DNA from: Valencia hispanica
Lineage: Eukaryota > Chordata > Actinopteri > Cyprinodontiformes > Valenciidae
Length of the DNA stretch: 64,000 nt
NCBI GenBank assembly: GCA_963556495.2
Contig: OY747704.1
Location: forward strand, 40,011,001-40,075,000
Reading direction: 5' to 3'
The translations under genes and the position numbers were made by a program. The notes beneath the pieces are model-generated. The model worked only from the letters and a program-made list of their open reading frames with translations. It was not told where the DNA came from and searched no databases. Positions 36,916 to 49,110 of the stretch are shown piece after piece; positions within the stretch are counted from its first letter, which is position 1, and each line of letters starts with the position of its first letter.

Positions 36916-37650
36916 CATAATTATTGGTGCCTCCACTTACTGCTGTTCCAAGTATTTTACATATACTTCATTTAAGTTGATCACAGTAATCCATGATTTC
37001 TCATGTTTCTTGGGGTATTAAATATCTCTCTACGCCTCTGGCCTCTTCTGGATGAGGACCAATGTTTACCTTGATACCATGGAGAAAAAAGAAGATGGTA
37101 AGAGAGGAAAACAATCTTCAAATTCCATGCCCATTGTTAAATACATTGGAGGATCTGTGATGCTGTGGGCTATTTCTTTAAAACACTTTGAATAAAAATC
37201 TGGTGGAATTAACCAGAAAGATGAAAACAGCTCATCATCATTAAGGCTTAAGAGAGGATAATGGTGTAAAATATACTGTACAATTAACAAACAAATGGTT
37301 CCCAGGAGACAAAATGAACCTTCCTCCATAGTCATGGTTGGTTTTCATGCCTAAATCCTAGAATATCTGACGGTTGAGTGTAACTGAAGAATGTACGAGA
37401 GAGGATCCAGGGATCTGGACGATCTAGCTGGAGTGGTTGAAGATCTCCATCTCTGTCACTAGTAATTTTTTTTTTTTTTTTGACTGGGATTTTCTTCCAT
37501 GCTGTGGATAAATGTACTCATATTGGACTTTTTTCAGTATAACACTTTATTTTAGAATTTATTTTAAGGCTTTTAACACAGCTTTCCAGAGGAGACAATA
37601 AATGGATGGCAGAATTATTGTCTTTCAAATAATTATCAATCAACTAATCT
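36915..37650 (+). mobile_element. Tc1-like transposon remnant
   Basis: Sense-strand pieces of transposase are visible: gttaaatacattggaggatc with tgtgatgctgtgggc is the decayed GGGSVMLWG core. Then comes gagaggatccagggatctgg near the coding end and a tail with ggcagaattattgtctttc. The left edge attattggtgcc is also typical. All frames are broken. Confidence 0.6.
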
Positions 37651-37760
37651 ATAATATTGCCACCAGGCATGCATAAATGTATGCAGAATTTTGATTTTCC
37701 ACCATTTTTGCAATTTTACAGCTTGCAGTTTATTGCAACATAGTACTTTAACACTTTGTA

Positions 37761-37768
37761 TTGAATAA
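37761..37768. repeat. 8-bp target-site duplication, left
   Basis: TTGAATAA, identical to 38195..38202. An 8-bp duplication is the hallmark of hAT insertions. Confidence 0.9.
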
Positions 37769-38194
37769 TAGGGATGTATAAAGGGATGTGTAAAAATCTG
37801 GCAAAGCAATATGGATCTCAATACAGGGGAGACGATATATTGCAATACTATGAGTAAGACAATATATTGTGATTTTTAAAACTGAATTTAACTGTAGAAA
37901 AACGTGCACAGCATTCTAAACACTCCAACCTGTTTCATACATATCACATCCAGATTCACATTTATGACTAGATCTAGTTGACCCACTGGAACAAAGAAGG
38001 TGAAAACAGCCATCAACTACCAGTCATACTTTTAATTTTACTACAAAATTGACTGTCATCGTTAATGGTTCCATTCAAATCCCCCAAAAATTAGGAAAAA
38101 AAAGGAAATTTATATTTTGCTTTTAAATATCGATACAATACCGGGGGAAAAACATCACGATATATTGATGTATCGATATTTTCTTACATCCCTA
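37769..38194. mobile_element. hAT-type MITE, 426 bp
   Basis: The ends are perfect 10-bp inverted repeats TAGGGATGTA / TACATCCCTA, flanked by the identical 8-bp TTGAATAA. Subterminal sequence contains repeated gatatattg and tatcgata motifs on both arms, typical of non-autonomous hAT elements of fish. No transposase frame is present. The open frame that starts at 38117 begins inside its right arm and is not a gene. Confidence 0.92.
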
Positions 38195-38202
38195 TTGAAT
38201 AA
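38195..38202. repeat. 8-bp target-site duplication, right
   Basis: Second identical copy of TTGAATAA, directly after the right inverted repeat. Confidence 0.9.
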
Positions 38203-40060
38203 ACTAGCATTTAACAGGGCATTTATTGCACTAAAAATAAGTCTTACATCAGGAGACATACTTTCGTTGCATATTCGCTTGCCTTTCAACAGACTGTACC
38301 TGTATCACGGGGGAATGACATTGTCAGGCGCGTGTCCACTATCTGAACTTCCGGGTAATTTGAATGGACCTTCACGATATGTGAATGCCTCCACTTCTTC
38401 AGGCCGGGCCGACAAGGCCGTTTTCGGAGTCATTTCAGGAACCAACGGAATACCTGTTTGGGACCTGATGGAGTCCCAAACAACTGGCTTTGTAAAAATA
38501 AGAAGAATTGCTGGCGAAGCCGTTTATAGAAACAGCTAACAGGAGAGCAGCAACAGGCTCTGCTTCTTTCAAGTCGATCTCTTGTTATTTCTGCAGCTGT
38601 GGGCGCCTTTTTGCGCTCATCTGTAATGCTGCTCGCTGCTGAAACAGTCGTGACATGCAGATGTCTTTAGTTAATTCCTTAATGGTCTGATTGTGGATAG
38701 TGTATAGTCTGATTGTAACACGGCGGCTGAGAGGAGGATGGTCAACAGATTACCCCGTCAGAAAAAGATCAGATTAAATTACCCTGAAGTTCTGATAGGG
38801 GAAACGCATCTTTAGTATCTTACTGAGGTCAAAGCTGGGGTAGCATGAGGCCATTGAGGAGAGAAGGAGCAGATTTTGAAATGTAATCAGCTATAGCGCT
38901 CACCCCTGCGGGAGCTATAATTACATTTAAGCTCGAATCCCGCTTCACTCTGTCATTCTTACCCATTAAGTCTCCTTTCTGTCTTTTCTTCAAGTTTTTG
39001 AGTTTAACAGTAAATCCCAAACAATCTTATCAGTCATGTTATGACTTCACCATCTAGCCCCTACAAGTCACCGTTCAACAGATGACATCGCACTGTTAGA
39101 AACTCCTCTAAAGATGTTTCATCAAGTCCATTCACTCATACTAACATACAGATATACAGAGCTTCAGAGAATACAAAGACATGCAGAAACAGGACCAGTC
39201 TTCCTTCCTTTCACAGACACATTCATCCAGCATTTCATCCCAAAGAGACTGTACACATTCAAACAAACAGAGGAGACGGTTATTGTCTGAATGCAATTAT
39301 CTTGTACTGTCCATCTCGTTGACTGCGTTGGGACAAAGAGCCTTCTGTTGATGAGGCCAGCAGTGTGTGAATAGTAGGTTAGACATCTTTGGCCTTTTCC
39401 GTGGCTGTGGACATTCAATCTGCCATCCACACATCGCTTTGGATCTGATAACGCTAAACAAACCCGAGAGGGAGAAAAGGAGAGGGAGGAAAAAGCCAGA
39501 CGCTAATGGCCTCTGTATTGTGTGTAAATCCTCTCTTATCTTCCTGCTCTCTGTGTTAAGAGACTGGTCAAGGGCATCAGGAATGGAGGAAAAAAAGTCA
39601 AAGCACAATGGCGTCTGATGGCGCAGTCCTCGGCTGTTCAGAACGGAACGTGATCGTGCGCCGATGGTTGCACAAATATACGACAAAGTTTCACAAACAC
39701 GCCTACACTTTGTGACTAAAAAGTATACCATCAAGGCTAATGACCTGACATTAGGCTGGAACTAATTATTCTCAGACTATCAGGCTCTCCCATTAGACTT
39801 TATCTCATATAAGCACAGACATCCATACACACACACTAATTGTTGGCCTATTTCTCTCTTTAGCGCTGTAATGTCAGCGTCTCCTGGAGATGGAACGGTA
39901 ATAGGAAGAAAATTAGAAGAAAGGTAAAAGGAGAGGGGACGGAAGGAGAAGAAAAGACACGGAGGATTATCCCTATAATCCCCTCCCTGTTAAATTACAG
40001 GGAAAGCTCAGTTTCTGATACATTAAGAGTACAGTAGAAAGCTGCTTCTCTATTTTCAAC
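38203..40060. other. Non-coding stretch, candidate conserved element
   Basis: No gene is accepted. 38560..38810 and parts of 39380..39770 are repeat-free and less AT-rich. The minus frame 39297..39734 (145 codons) has no recognisable domain. Confidence 0.3.
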
Positions 40061-40064
40061 AGCA

Positions 40065-40870
40065 GAGCCAGTGAGAAGTTTACATACACTCACCCTGGGC
40101 ATGAATCTCATTTTCATTTCAGAATTTTTAAAACCCATTTGAATCTTTCTTTGTTAGAAACTACACACTGTCAAAACAACACGCCCATGCTCACATGTAC
40201 ATACATCAATATCTCATGGAAAGTTGCAGCTGGACCAAATGCTTTTTGTAACGTTTGCCATGTTTCTGGCTGTTTATACTCAATTTAATGAGATGCCAGA
40301 GAAAGTGTCGCTGTACAGTCTCTGGTTGTATGTAGCACAGAGTAACACAGCACTGCCCCTCCCCTGGCTGTTACTATGCACTGCAGGTCAGATGGTTAAA
40401 GTAAGCTTCTACATATTTCTCATGCTTACAGAAAATACCATTCTGCATGTTTAGCAATGTTTTCAATTGCCAAAAAAACAGACAGCCGGCGTATTAATTA
40501 TTAAAGTTTATCATAGGATGAGAATCTCAGACTGCCCAATCTGCCCAATTTGGGATCACAATGATTTTCTTATCATTTAATCTAAACTATCACCCTTAAA
40601 TGAAATTAAAGTGGCTCTGATGTTCATCAGAAATCCAGGGCCCATAAAGGCTCAAGCATGAGATGAGCTGGAAGCTCCTGGAACACGGGTGTGTCTTTCT
40701 GCATTGTACTTCAATGCTTCAAATCATAGACCCAGAATATACTGATCAAGAAATAAACCCTAATAATTACAAGCTTAAAGCTTGATCTCAAGCTCAAATA
40801 GAACTTGCAGCAGTCCACGTGTACCAGCTAAACACCATCTGGAGAACAGATTTGCAGATTTGATTACAAT
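40065..40870 (+). mobile_element. Tc1-like transposon remnant
   Basis: The left edge agccagtgagaagtttacat with acactcacc matches the Tc1 terminal-repeat type and is shared with 31049. Further in, gagctggaagctcctggaac with acgggtgtgtc, and tctcaagctcaaatagaact with tgcagcagtccacgtg, are decayed sense-strand transposase segments in the correct order. Large parts are missing and frames are broken. Confidence 0.6.
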
Positions 40871-41551
40871 GACAAGTACTGTGTTTAGGAATAAAGGTGT
40901 GGCTTTCAAACCATGCATGCCATTGGTAAAATCTTGTTAAAAATCTTCTAAGCTACATGACCAACACTATTGAAACTATTGTGCATTTAGTCTTTGGTTT
41001 TGAAATCTACTACGGTTGTTTGTCGTATAAGCACATGACAAGGGAAGAGCATCAGTGAGAAGAGAATACGAGAAGAGCATCAAACAAAATGCACTTTATT
41101 ATCAGGCAATTTGCAAACATTCGTCCAAGTTTTGTTTTTAATCTCATGCCATGTACACATGTAGCTGGGTTTTTTACAAAAACAAATATTCTCACCATAT
41201 TGTTTTTAAAAAAAAACTCTGTCCACACCTAACTGCATAGGTGCATTGTTAAGCACATTCATAGACATGTCAAACCAGTAGGGGGCAGTGGTTCCCCCAA
41301 ATCCTATCCACTCAGAGTAACGTTCTGCTTTCTAACTTCTACTTACATTAGCAATGGGCTTTATGCACAGCACATTTAGTAGAACTTCCAGTTTTCAATA
41401 AGCCAGTAAGAGCATTTCCGGCTACGTCGGTGGGAAGCATTGTGGCAGTAGATTGCAGCACTGAGATAAATACAGGAATGAGATATTGCTTATAATTGAG
41501 ACAACTGAAATTTTAGTATACCAATATAATAGTATATTATAGCAGTATGAG
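40871..41551. other. Upstream flank of the THAP exon
   Basis: AT-rich, no gene. If the THAP exon belongs to a transposon, its left terminal repeat should lie here; I did not find a matching inverted end. Confidence 0.3.
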
Positions 41552-41886
41552 ATGAAGCCATCTTACAAGTTTCAGTGGAGTGAAAGTGCAGCTGAACACT
41601 GCTGTGTTCCATTGTGTACCCTTGTCAGCTATATATTTTATATATATATACATATATATTCAACGGTCAGTTTTCACACATTTCCATTGGACGATCAACT
41701 ATTAAAGAGATGGATTGAGAACATTAGAAGGGAAAACTTTATCTTCTCTCACTACACCCGTGTCTGTAGTCGGCACTTTGCAGCACAGGAAGCCAAAGAG
41801 CAGAGTAAGGAAGGAAGGAAGGAGAAGGAGGCTAAAGCCCGGCGTCGTTTCAGTTTCATTTCAATTGGAACAACTTTTCTCTCAGT
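41552..41886 (+). CDS. THAP zinc-finger domain exon (possibly transposon-derived)
   Basis: The reading frame opens at ATG 41552 and encodes a THAP-type C2CH DNA-binding finger. C17 and C22 form Cx4C, and C72 and H75 form Cx2H (TRVCSRHF). The conserved core includes SFHTFP (P45), W54 in RWIENIRRENF, and F76. The exon ends at CTCAGT|GTAAGTATG, a near-perfect splice donor, so the protein was probably continued by another exon that I could not find. Between C22 and SFHTFP the loop is IFYIYIHIY, encoded by an AT-rich simple repeat, which is unusual for this domain. After residue 76 the chain is Lys/Glu/Arg-rich. THAP domains occur in host regulators and in P-element-like and Kolobok transposases. 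With this setting of repeats I favour a transposon-derived or decaying gene. Confidence 0.7.
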
Positions 41887-42940
41887 GTAAGTATGTGTCG
41901 TCTCACTCTTCTTCATGGATCTGAAGCAGCTTGCCCTCACTGTCACTTCTCCTGTCTCCCTCTTGTTGGAAAGAGTGAGAAAGAGAAGTAGTTGTGGCTT
42001 ATTAGCAAATACAGCTAATGCTAACATAAAAAAAACATAATACAAGTAGCAATGCATTTATCTCAAAGAGCATTTCAAATACATTTCTGTTAAATGTGAG
42101 CTTAACATTCATGGTTGAATGTCAAGGTGTCGTGATCAGACTAACATATTAATATATCTGTCTCACTGTCTTTTGATGATGGTACCTCCGAGATACCGCT
42201 ATTAGCTGATTACTTACATACGTAATCGTGCATAAAGTTGGTTATATACAGCTTAAAGCCCTTCACCTGCTTGCTCACAGATGTCACTGTGTGTTAAAAA
42301 AAAATCCTGTGGACATCATATACATTGATGCGAGGCAGGTCATTTTGTCCAGATTGTGTTGTGACAGTTTTGAGGCAGAAGTGATGGGGCTGGCTTATGG
42401 TAACCAGGAAGTGACTGTGCATAAACCCCATTGAGCTTGTAAACTCAAGCAAGCACAAAGCTCAGCTCGGAGGGCATAAATGCTGTTTCTGAGTATAAAC
42501 ACAGGTTGCACATGTGATGGTGGTGCAATTTTGTCGCAGACAGTGACGTTGTGAAACCTAAAACTCAGGCTATTTTTGTCCACAAGGAAAGTCTTAAAAA
42601 CGAAGAAAATTCAAACCTTCTCTTTGGTCGGACTTCTTAGAAAGAACCATTTTTAGTGCCCTAAATCTGCATTTTCTTGTGGATGACAAAATCATAGAAA
42701 AATATCTTGGTTTTTTGAGATACCTGGCTACGTGTCAATAAGGCATCCCTTCCCTCCTTTTTTCTGCATGCAAGATTTGCAGGGTGATTGCAAATGTTTG
42801 TAATTGCAAACAGATAATTACTGTTTTAAAAGCAAATATAATATGCAAAATAAGCTACAGCAGTAACTTCTGAAGTCACCTGTGCTGCAGCTCAAATGGA
42901 GGGAGAGCCCACATTCATCCATCACAAGCAATCTGTGCCA
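41887..42940. other. Downstream flank of the THAP exon
   Basis: This starts with the GTAAGT donor. No second coding exon of a transposase or THAP protein was recognised. Some CpG-containing stretches (42180..42580) may be further parts of the same element. Confidence 0.3.
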
Positions 42941-42942
42941 CC

Positions 42943-43030
<88 letters not shown>
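42943..43030. repeat. (GT)n microsatellite
   Basis: About 85 bp of GT with one GC interruption, followed by degenerate GTGTGC units to about 43070. It gives artificial Val-Cys and Thr-His frames. Confidence 0.97.
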
Positions 43031-43070
43031 AGATGTGCGTGTGTAGGTGTGTCTGGGTGCGTGTGTGTGC

Positions 43071-46000
43071 GTTTCTTTGGTTTGGCCAGCAAACTCTGCA
43101 GGTTTCACCAATCTGTGAATAACTTCCAACTATGGTTGTGTAGCAGCTCAGAGTACAAAAGAGAACACGGTTTGCCCAATGTGTGCAAACTAAAAACCTC
43201 TACTACATTGCCTCAACTACAGTGACTGCATCTCGGCCCTAACTGAGGGAATATCTGCTCCAACATCCAAAGCACCAATACAGAGAGAGAAAAAAACTCT
43301 GGAGCAGCAACAATGACCTGCGAATGGAGACTGAGCGAAGCGCTGGTGTCACCTTTTTTTTTTTAACAATTTCAAAGCTGTGAGCTATCAGAAGTTGGCA
43401 GTTTGGCTCTGCTCTTCTTAAGCTGACAGAAAGGTTATGAGTTTGGGCCCTGGTAGATACCATGTCTTGAGAAAAAAAATATTATTCATACAGTTGCTGC
43501 TCCTTATTTGTGACTCACATGTACCAAAAGGAGAAAGAAGAGAGAGAGAAAAAAAAGAATAAATAAATAAAGCGCTGGAAGCGTTAATGATCAGGGTCCG
43601 AGGAGACTGGGAGCATTTCATGATTATTTCTTATTTATTTGTAGTGAAATGTGATGTGGTTTTCTAAAAGCAAACTAAAATAATGAGAGAAAGGTAGCTG
43701 TGGAACTTAAAGGTGAATTGGGGTGAAGTAAAACCAAAGCAAGTTTGGACCCTTTGTAAAGGCACAGCATGACTGAGAAACTATTATTTTTAAAAACCAT
43801 ACTAGAACTCTGGACACTTCTCCATTTCTTTAATATTTCTATGCAAACCCAATTTGCTGAGAGACGTCTGCAAACCACAAAACTTAAACTTCTTAAACAT
43901 TAAAGAAAGCCAAAGTGGTCGCCTTCTTGTCGCACAATAGCTGAAGAGAAGTTAAAGACAGATGAGCACAGGTAAATTATGGAGAATGCATACACATCAA
44001 CTTGCATGCATGCATTCTTCCCACACACTCCCTCATTCCCTTGGTGTGTGTGATGGGAGCAGGTGCTAGATGTAATGAGTTTGTCTACAAGCTGTTATAA
44101 AATGACAACAGGGAGTGTGGCCCCTATCACTGGCAGAGACACCCCCTTTCTTTGCACACTGAATACAAGAACACACAAACACACACACACACTGGTGTCA
44201 CTTCCCTAACTACATGCGTTTGTCAATACCACTTGTCTTTTAGAGAGTAAGCGAAGTGAGGCAAGATGGCAGTGCTCCAACAATGCATGTTGGTGCGTGG
44301 GTGTACACATCTAAGCTACCCTTTGAGATGCTGTGTGAGATGCATGTGGCAGGTATGGTAATACATGAATTAATGCCACTCTTCGCAGTCTTCAGTGAGC
44401 ATCTCAAGGACATGATCCAAATGCCAAATACTGGAGAAGTACTACACTGCATCTCTCTTCCTTCAGTTACTTTCACAATCTGTCCATCTGCAATTCCTCT
44501 TCAGGTGTCACACTCTGTGTCCTTATTACACTCATCAGACTCTGATAAGTTTTAACCATAACGATCAGGAGACAACTTTTTCTTTTTTGTAGGAACTAAT
44601 GGAGTAAACTTTGTGGATTAAAGACCAGAGGAAACTGTGTCTAATTTGAAATTTTTAATGGGCAGTTGCGGCTGAAATTTTTGCGGCTTAAGGAAATCTT
44701 GTTTTTCTACAATTTTTACTGATTCAGTGTTTGATGGTTTTGTCAGATGTTTCTATAGTGTACCGAAGATCAATAATAAACCATTCTTAAGCGGCAACAG
44801 ATTTTGTTGAGAGTAAATTAATTTTATGCAAATCATCAATATATACAGTGTTGACTTTTCATTTTCTTGATTTTTACAATTCTCCCTGGCATTAAGGATA
44901 TATATCCCCTAATACTGAGAGTTGGGGAACCGTGTTGTCGATGTTTGGGGTTTCTTTTCAGTGCTTTTTGAGGTTTGTCTACAAGTTACTGATGTAATTG
45001 AGATCCCCGAGCTGCTTGTTATAACTTCGACATTGTGACATCGTGTCCCATCCATCACAATCCTGGGGTGGCTGTCTATTGACCCTTTTCCGCTCTCTGT
45101 GGGTGGGGCACCTTCTGAGGATCCCTGAACTCACTTGAGATTGATCTGCTTAGAAAGCTCACAGCATTCGGACTACAAACACACTCCAGTGTCACCAGAC
45201 TTCCCCTCTAAAATGTTTGGGGTGATCTAGCCTCCCTCTTTAACCTGTTCAAAGTTACCTCTCAATATTTACTTGTGCTTTTCATTGTACGGATCCTGAC
45301 GCCTAGACTCAAGTTTCCAGTAGAGCAACCTTAGACTCTCAACCTTCTACTCCTTCCTTTCAACCAAGGAGCCACACCAACTTGGAATAATTACCATCCC
45401 CCATGGGAGCATTCCACTAGCCCTCCAACCAAAATTAACTTACTTTCACTGATCTGCCTGTCCTTCAACCATAATTAGTATCAGTTGATCAGACAGCCCT
45501 ATGAGAAACACAGACACTATAATCAAGACCACCTCCCAGACAAAAGGATTCATTGCAAAGCCTCCACAAGCTGGAAACCTCGATTACCTGGATCTAAGGG
45601 ATGCATTCGCAATGTTCTCAATGTACTTCCTATTACTCACCTTAGCCAAACTAACTCCTGTATCTCCTCCAGAGAATTCCCTGTCCACTGATCCAAAAGG
45701 ATCATGCCAGCACCAAGGCAGATGCCAATAAATCCCTTTATAAAACCCACCTGCTGCTCCTAAGTGTGTTTCTTCATTCCTGTCATACCAAGACCTTAAA
45801 CAATTACCACTTAGTCTAGGAAGGAGCTTTGTGGACCAACAAATTCTCCCCAGTGTATTGGACAAAGCTGCTCTTTGAGAATATTTTGATTCCTTTCTTT
45901 ATGTATGACAATACATTTAGGCAAAACTGTGAGTGAATCCACTCCCTCGGAGGAGAGATAATCCCACGCCATTAATGGCTTCAGGGTGCTTTAATGTCAG

Positions 46001-47800
46001 GATGGCACACAACATGTGGCAGTGTTCCTCTTTCCTGGACAGTTATTTTCCCAATGTACCAAACAGCGTAAAGAGGTAATTGTCAGTGATTCAAGTTCTT
46101 GATGAATAATTGACTTGGTACTAGTATTATTATTGCCTGTGAAAGTCTTTTGATGCGAGGTCATTATGACAGCAGGTTATTCTTTGGAGTGAAACATGGC
46201 TGACAAAAAAATAAATAAAAATAAATAAGATTTCATGCACACAGAGTGTTATCGGCTGCTCTGTGGTCATTAACACTGTCACCTAAGCTAACGATAAGAT
46301 CACTGATATGATACTAGCAGCTCATTTTGTGGTAGGGCAATTGAGGGTTGTTTTTTTAAGAGAAAATTAATTTTTAATGCCTATTATCTTATTCTTAATA
46401 GCAATGAGGAATGAATGCAAGCTCCCACTTGAAAACCTTTGGCCACAACTGCAGTGTGGATTTAAATTACTCTTTTCTATAATGTTTTGCATTTTTATTC
46501 TTATTTAGCAAAATAAGAGAATGAAAAGGTTATTATATACACAACTACCTAAAGCGCTTTATAGCAATAATTTATTCAACTTTGAAGTTTATGCTTCAGG
46601 AAAATAAATACATTTCGGGAGCAAATATCAAGTCCATATATAGCCCAGTTTTTAATTTTTTTTCCTCACTGCTGAACATGATGCACTTAAAAAATGTCTC
46701 AGAAATAATGTAATTTGAATCATTTCTTTTGATGCCCATCCTTCGATCCATCCTTGTGATAACCCCCCACAGCTCTTTAACTCCAGTCCCATCTCTCCAT
46801 CTGTCCATCACTGCTCATTATTCTACCCAATTTTCTTCTCTCTGCCATACTGGTGCCCACCCATCCATCTTCTTCAAAATAAACAACAGAAACTGAGGCA
46901 TGTGAGATTTTCTGACATAAAAAATTTAACTAAATATAATTGCCAGTTAGAAATCGTGAAAGATTTATTCTGAGAGTTTGCATGTGAACCCAGAGGCAAA
47001 ACGAATGAAAACCCAGTTTGATGCAGTCAGTAAAGGTAGGATTTATTTGGCAAGGCTTTGCAATATAAGAATAAAATCCCAACAAATAAATAACTCAGCA
47101 GCTTCTTTATACAAGAGCCCAGGGAGAATTATTGATTGACTTTAAACTAAGGAAACGGCACACAAGGATCTTTTTTAATTTATATACTGTGTATCTGCTT
47201 GAGGGGAAACGTGAATCTCCCAAAAAACATTTAGCGATAACTCCAACAGCATTCTGATTAAACTTCACATACACACCTCATTTTTTTAAAGTGAGGGGAA
47301 TCGGTCTAAACACACCAAGAGCTGTTCATTCTCACCTTTATCAACAAACTAATCCAGACAAACAAAAAGTCAAACACATCCCAGTACCTGTGGCAACTTG
47401 ATCAGATAAAAATAAAAGAAATACCTATTTGTGCAATACAGACAAATCATCTCCGAATGTGAACAATGCATCTTTCCCTGAAAACTAATTTCCCCATGAA
47501 AATGGGGTTTTAAATCTTTCGAGGCTCCTTTTAGATTCTAATAAACTAATTCCAAGGCCAAAGCCAAGAGAGTCTCATTTCAATTTCACAAGGCTTTGTT
47601 TGAATTTGTTGTAGATTATAATGTTGGTGGGCAGAGGGGGTCCATGGTGTTGAGGGAGGTTCCTTTCTTTTAATATATTCAGGTATTTTGCTTGAGATAA
47701 CAGGAAGAGAACCACAAAAAAACTTAAATGAGTTTCATCTTTTTGTCTCTACTGATCATCAATACAGATAATCTTTGTAGGTACAGATTGAGATAAAAGC
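43071..47800. other. Non-coding stretch with candidate conserved element
   Basis: No gene is seen. The part at 45930..46180 contains a perfect palindrome GCCATTAATGGC at 45968..45979 and a gaggtaattgtcagtgat phrase, suggestive of a regulatory element. The region 45000..45760 is CT-rich with short open frames and could be a decayed retroelement, but nothing was recognised. Confidence 0.3.
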
Positions 47801-48099
47801 TTACGTAAAACCATTAATGACAAAAATTTATATCATATTTATGTCATATTTTTGTGCTTTCAATTATTTTTTGAAAAGGTTCTTTTTTCAGGGTGTTATG
47901 CTAAAACAACTTCAATGGTTTAAAAAAAATTGGATGCAAATGATTGAATTTAAACCATCACACAGATTTAGAAAGATTTTCTCTACGAAGTTGCGAAGAA
48001 ACTACATTATTTTTGAAGCCATCAGCAATGTCCTGGCTTTGCTTAACCAGAATGGTACAATTCGTTTAAATCGTTTTTTCCTGGTACAGACCTGAATAG

Positions 48100-49110
48100 T
48101 TTATACTTCTTCAATAAGGCCAAGATCTGTCTTTTCCAGCAGGTAACTGTTGGCCTGCTTTATAGACTTGAAACCCGGGTTTTAAGTGTGTTTGGAACCT
48201 ATGTCCTGTTGGAACATTAATTCTGTCCAACTTTCAACAATGTAGCTGTTGATCTGTGGTGAAGTTAAGTATTGTCAAAAAGTTATCCTTCTTTATTATA
48301 CTTTCCACTTACTTTTATATATTTATTTTTTTACATGTCCTGTCTGGCAGAGTGGCACTCAGAATTGGTGTCTGAGTACCAACAAGAAGCCCAACAGATT
48401 TACTTTCACAAGTGGAGCATTATGACTTTTGCTATGATACTCCACTTGATATACGTGTAAGAAATCTTTAATAGAAATTGCTGTGGGGGTTTTTCAGGGC
48501 GGATCCAGCCATCGATCCAGAGACCTGAGGGCGGCCCACCCCCCAGCAGGGATCGGCCAACAGGGGTATCCGACCGCCGCCGCCAGGTTGAGTGCCATGG
48601 CTAGCCGATGGCTGACATGCGGCACCGCTATCCCGGGCCAATCCCCAGAGCCGACATCCAATGCCCTTCCGCCCCACATCGGAGCGCCACACCACACCAC
48701 TTTTCTACATAAAGCATGTTTGAAAGTGTCCCTTTTGGAACTGAGGCTTATTTCTTGGTCAGCAACGTAGTACTTCATGATGTGAAACTCCTTCCACTGT
48801 GGAAAGTGACACTAGCATTCCAGTAGCTTTAAGTTTATGGCAGGCTTGAAACTTTGAATTCCTGGACTGCTCTCCAACATTCACACCTATTTCCTTTCAT
48901 CTGAGGGGGGCACTTTGGATCAGATGGGGAATTCACACATGTGTACCCATTTGTTGTTTTTTCTAAAATTGATTTCATTTTCTCATCACTTCCCCCTGAA
49001 AGGAGAATGGTTTAAATGCATTATTCAATTCCTAAAAATCAGTGTCACATTGATGCATTTCATCCTCTGATTTTGAAACATCACTGTTAGTGTATCTGTA
49101 CATAAAAATA
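48100..49110. repeat. Possible decayed DNA transposon
   Basis: Phrases such as gaggcttatttcttggtcag, catgatgtgaaactcct, and cactttggatcagatgggg resemble dispersed fish transposon sequence. No terminal repeats or frame were found. The call is tentative. Confidence 0.3.
48495..48705. other. GC-rich island inside AT-rich sequence
   Basis: About 210 bp rich in GC and CpG (cgatccagag, ccgaccgccgccgcc, atcccgggcc) begin and end abruptly within AT-rich flanks. It is open in more than one frame for 75 to 95 codons because of composition. It looks like an inserted fragment of foreign composition. No family was recognised and no duplication is evident. Confidence 0.5.

Noticed and set aside
38117..38539. 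140-codon plus-strand open frame
   Set aside because: Its start lies in the right arm of the hAT MITE and crosses the insertion boundary, so it cannot be an old gene.
39297..39734. 145-codon minus-strand open frame
   Set aside because: No domain, no splice frame, and an overlapping open frame on the other strand.
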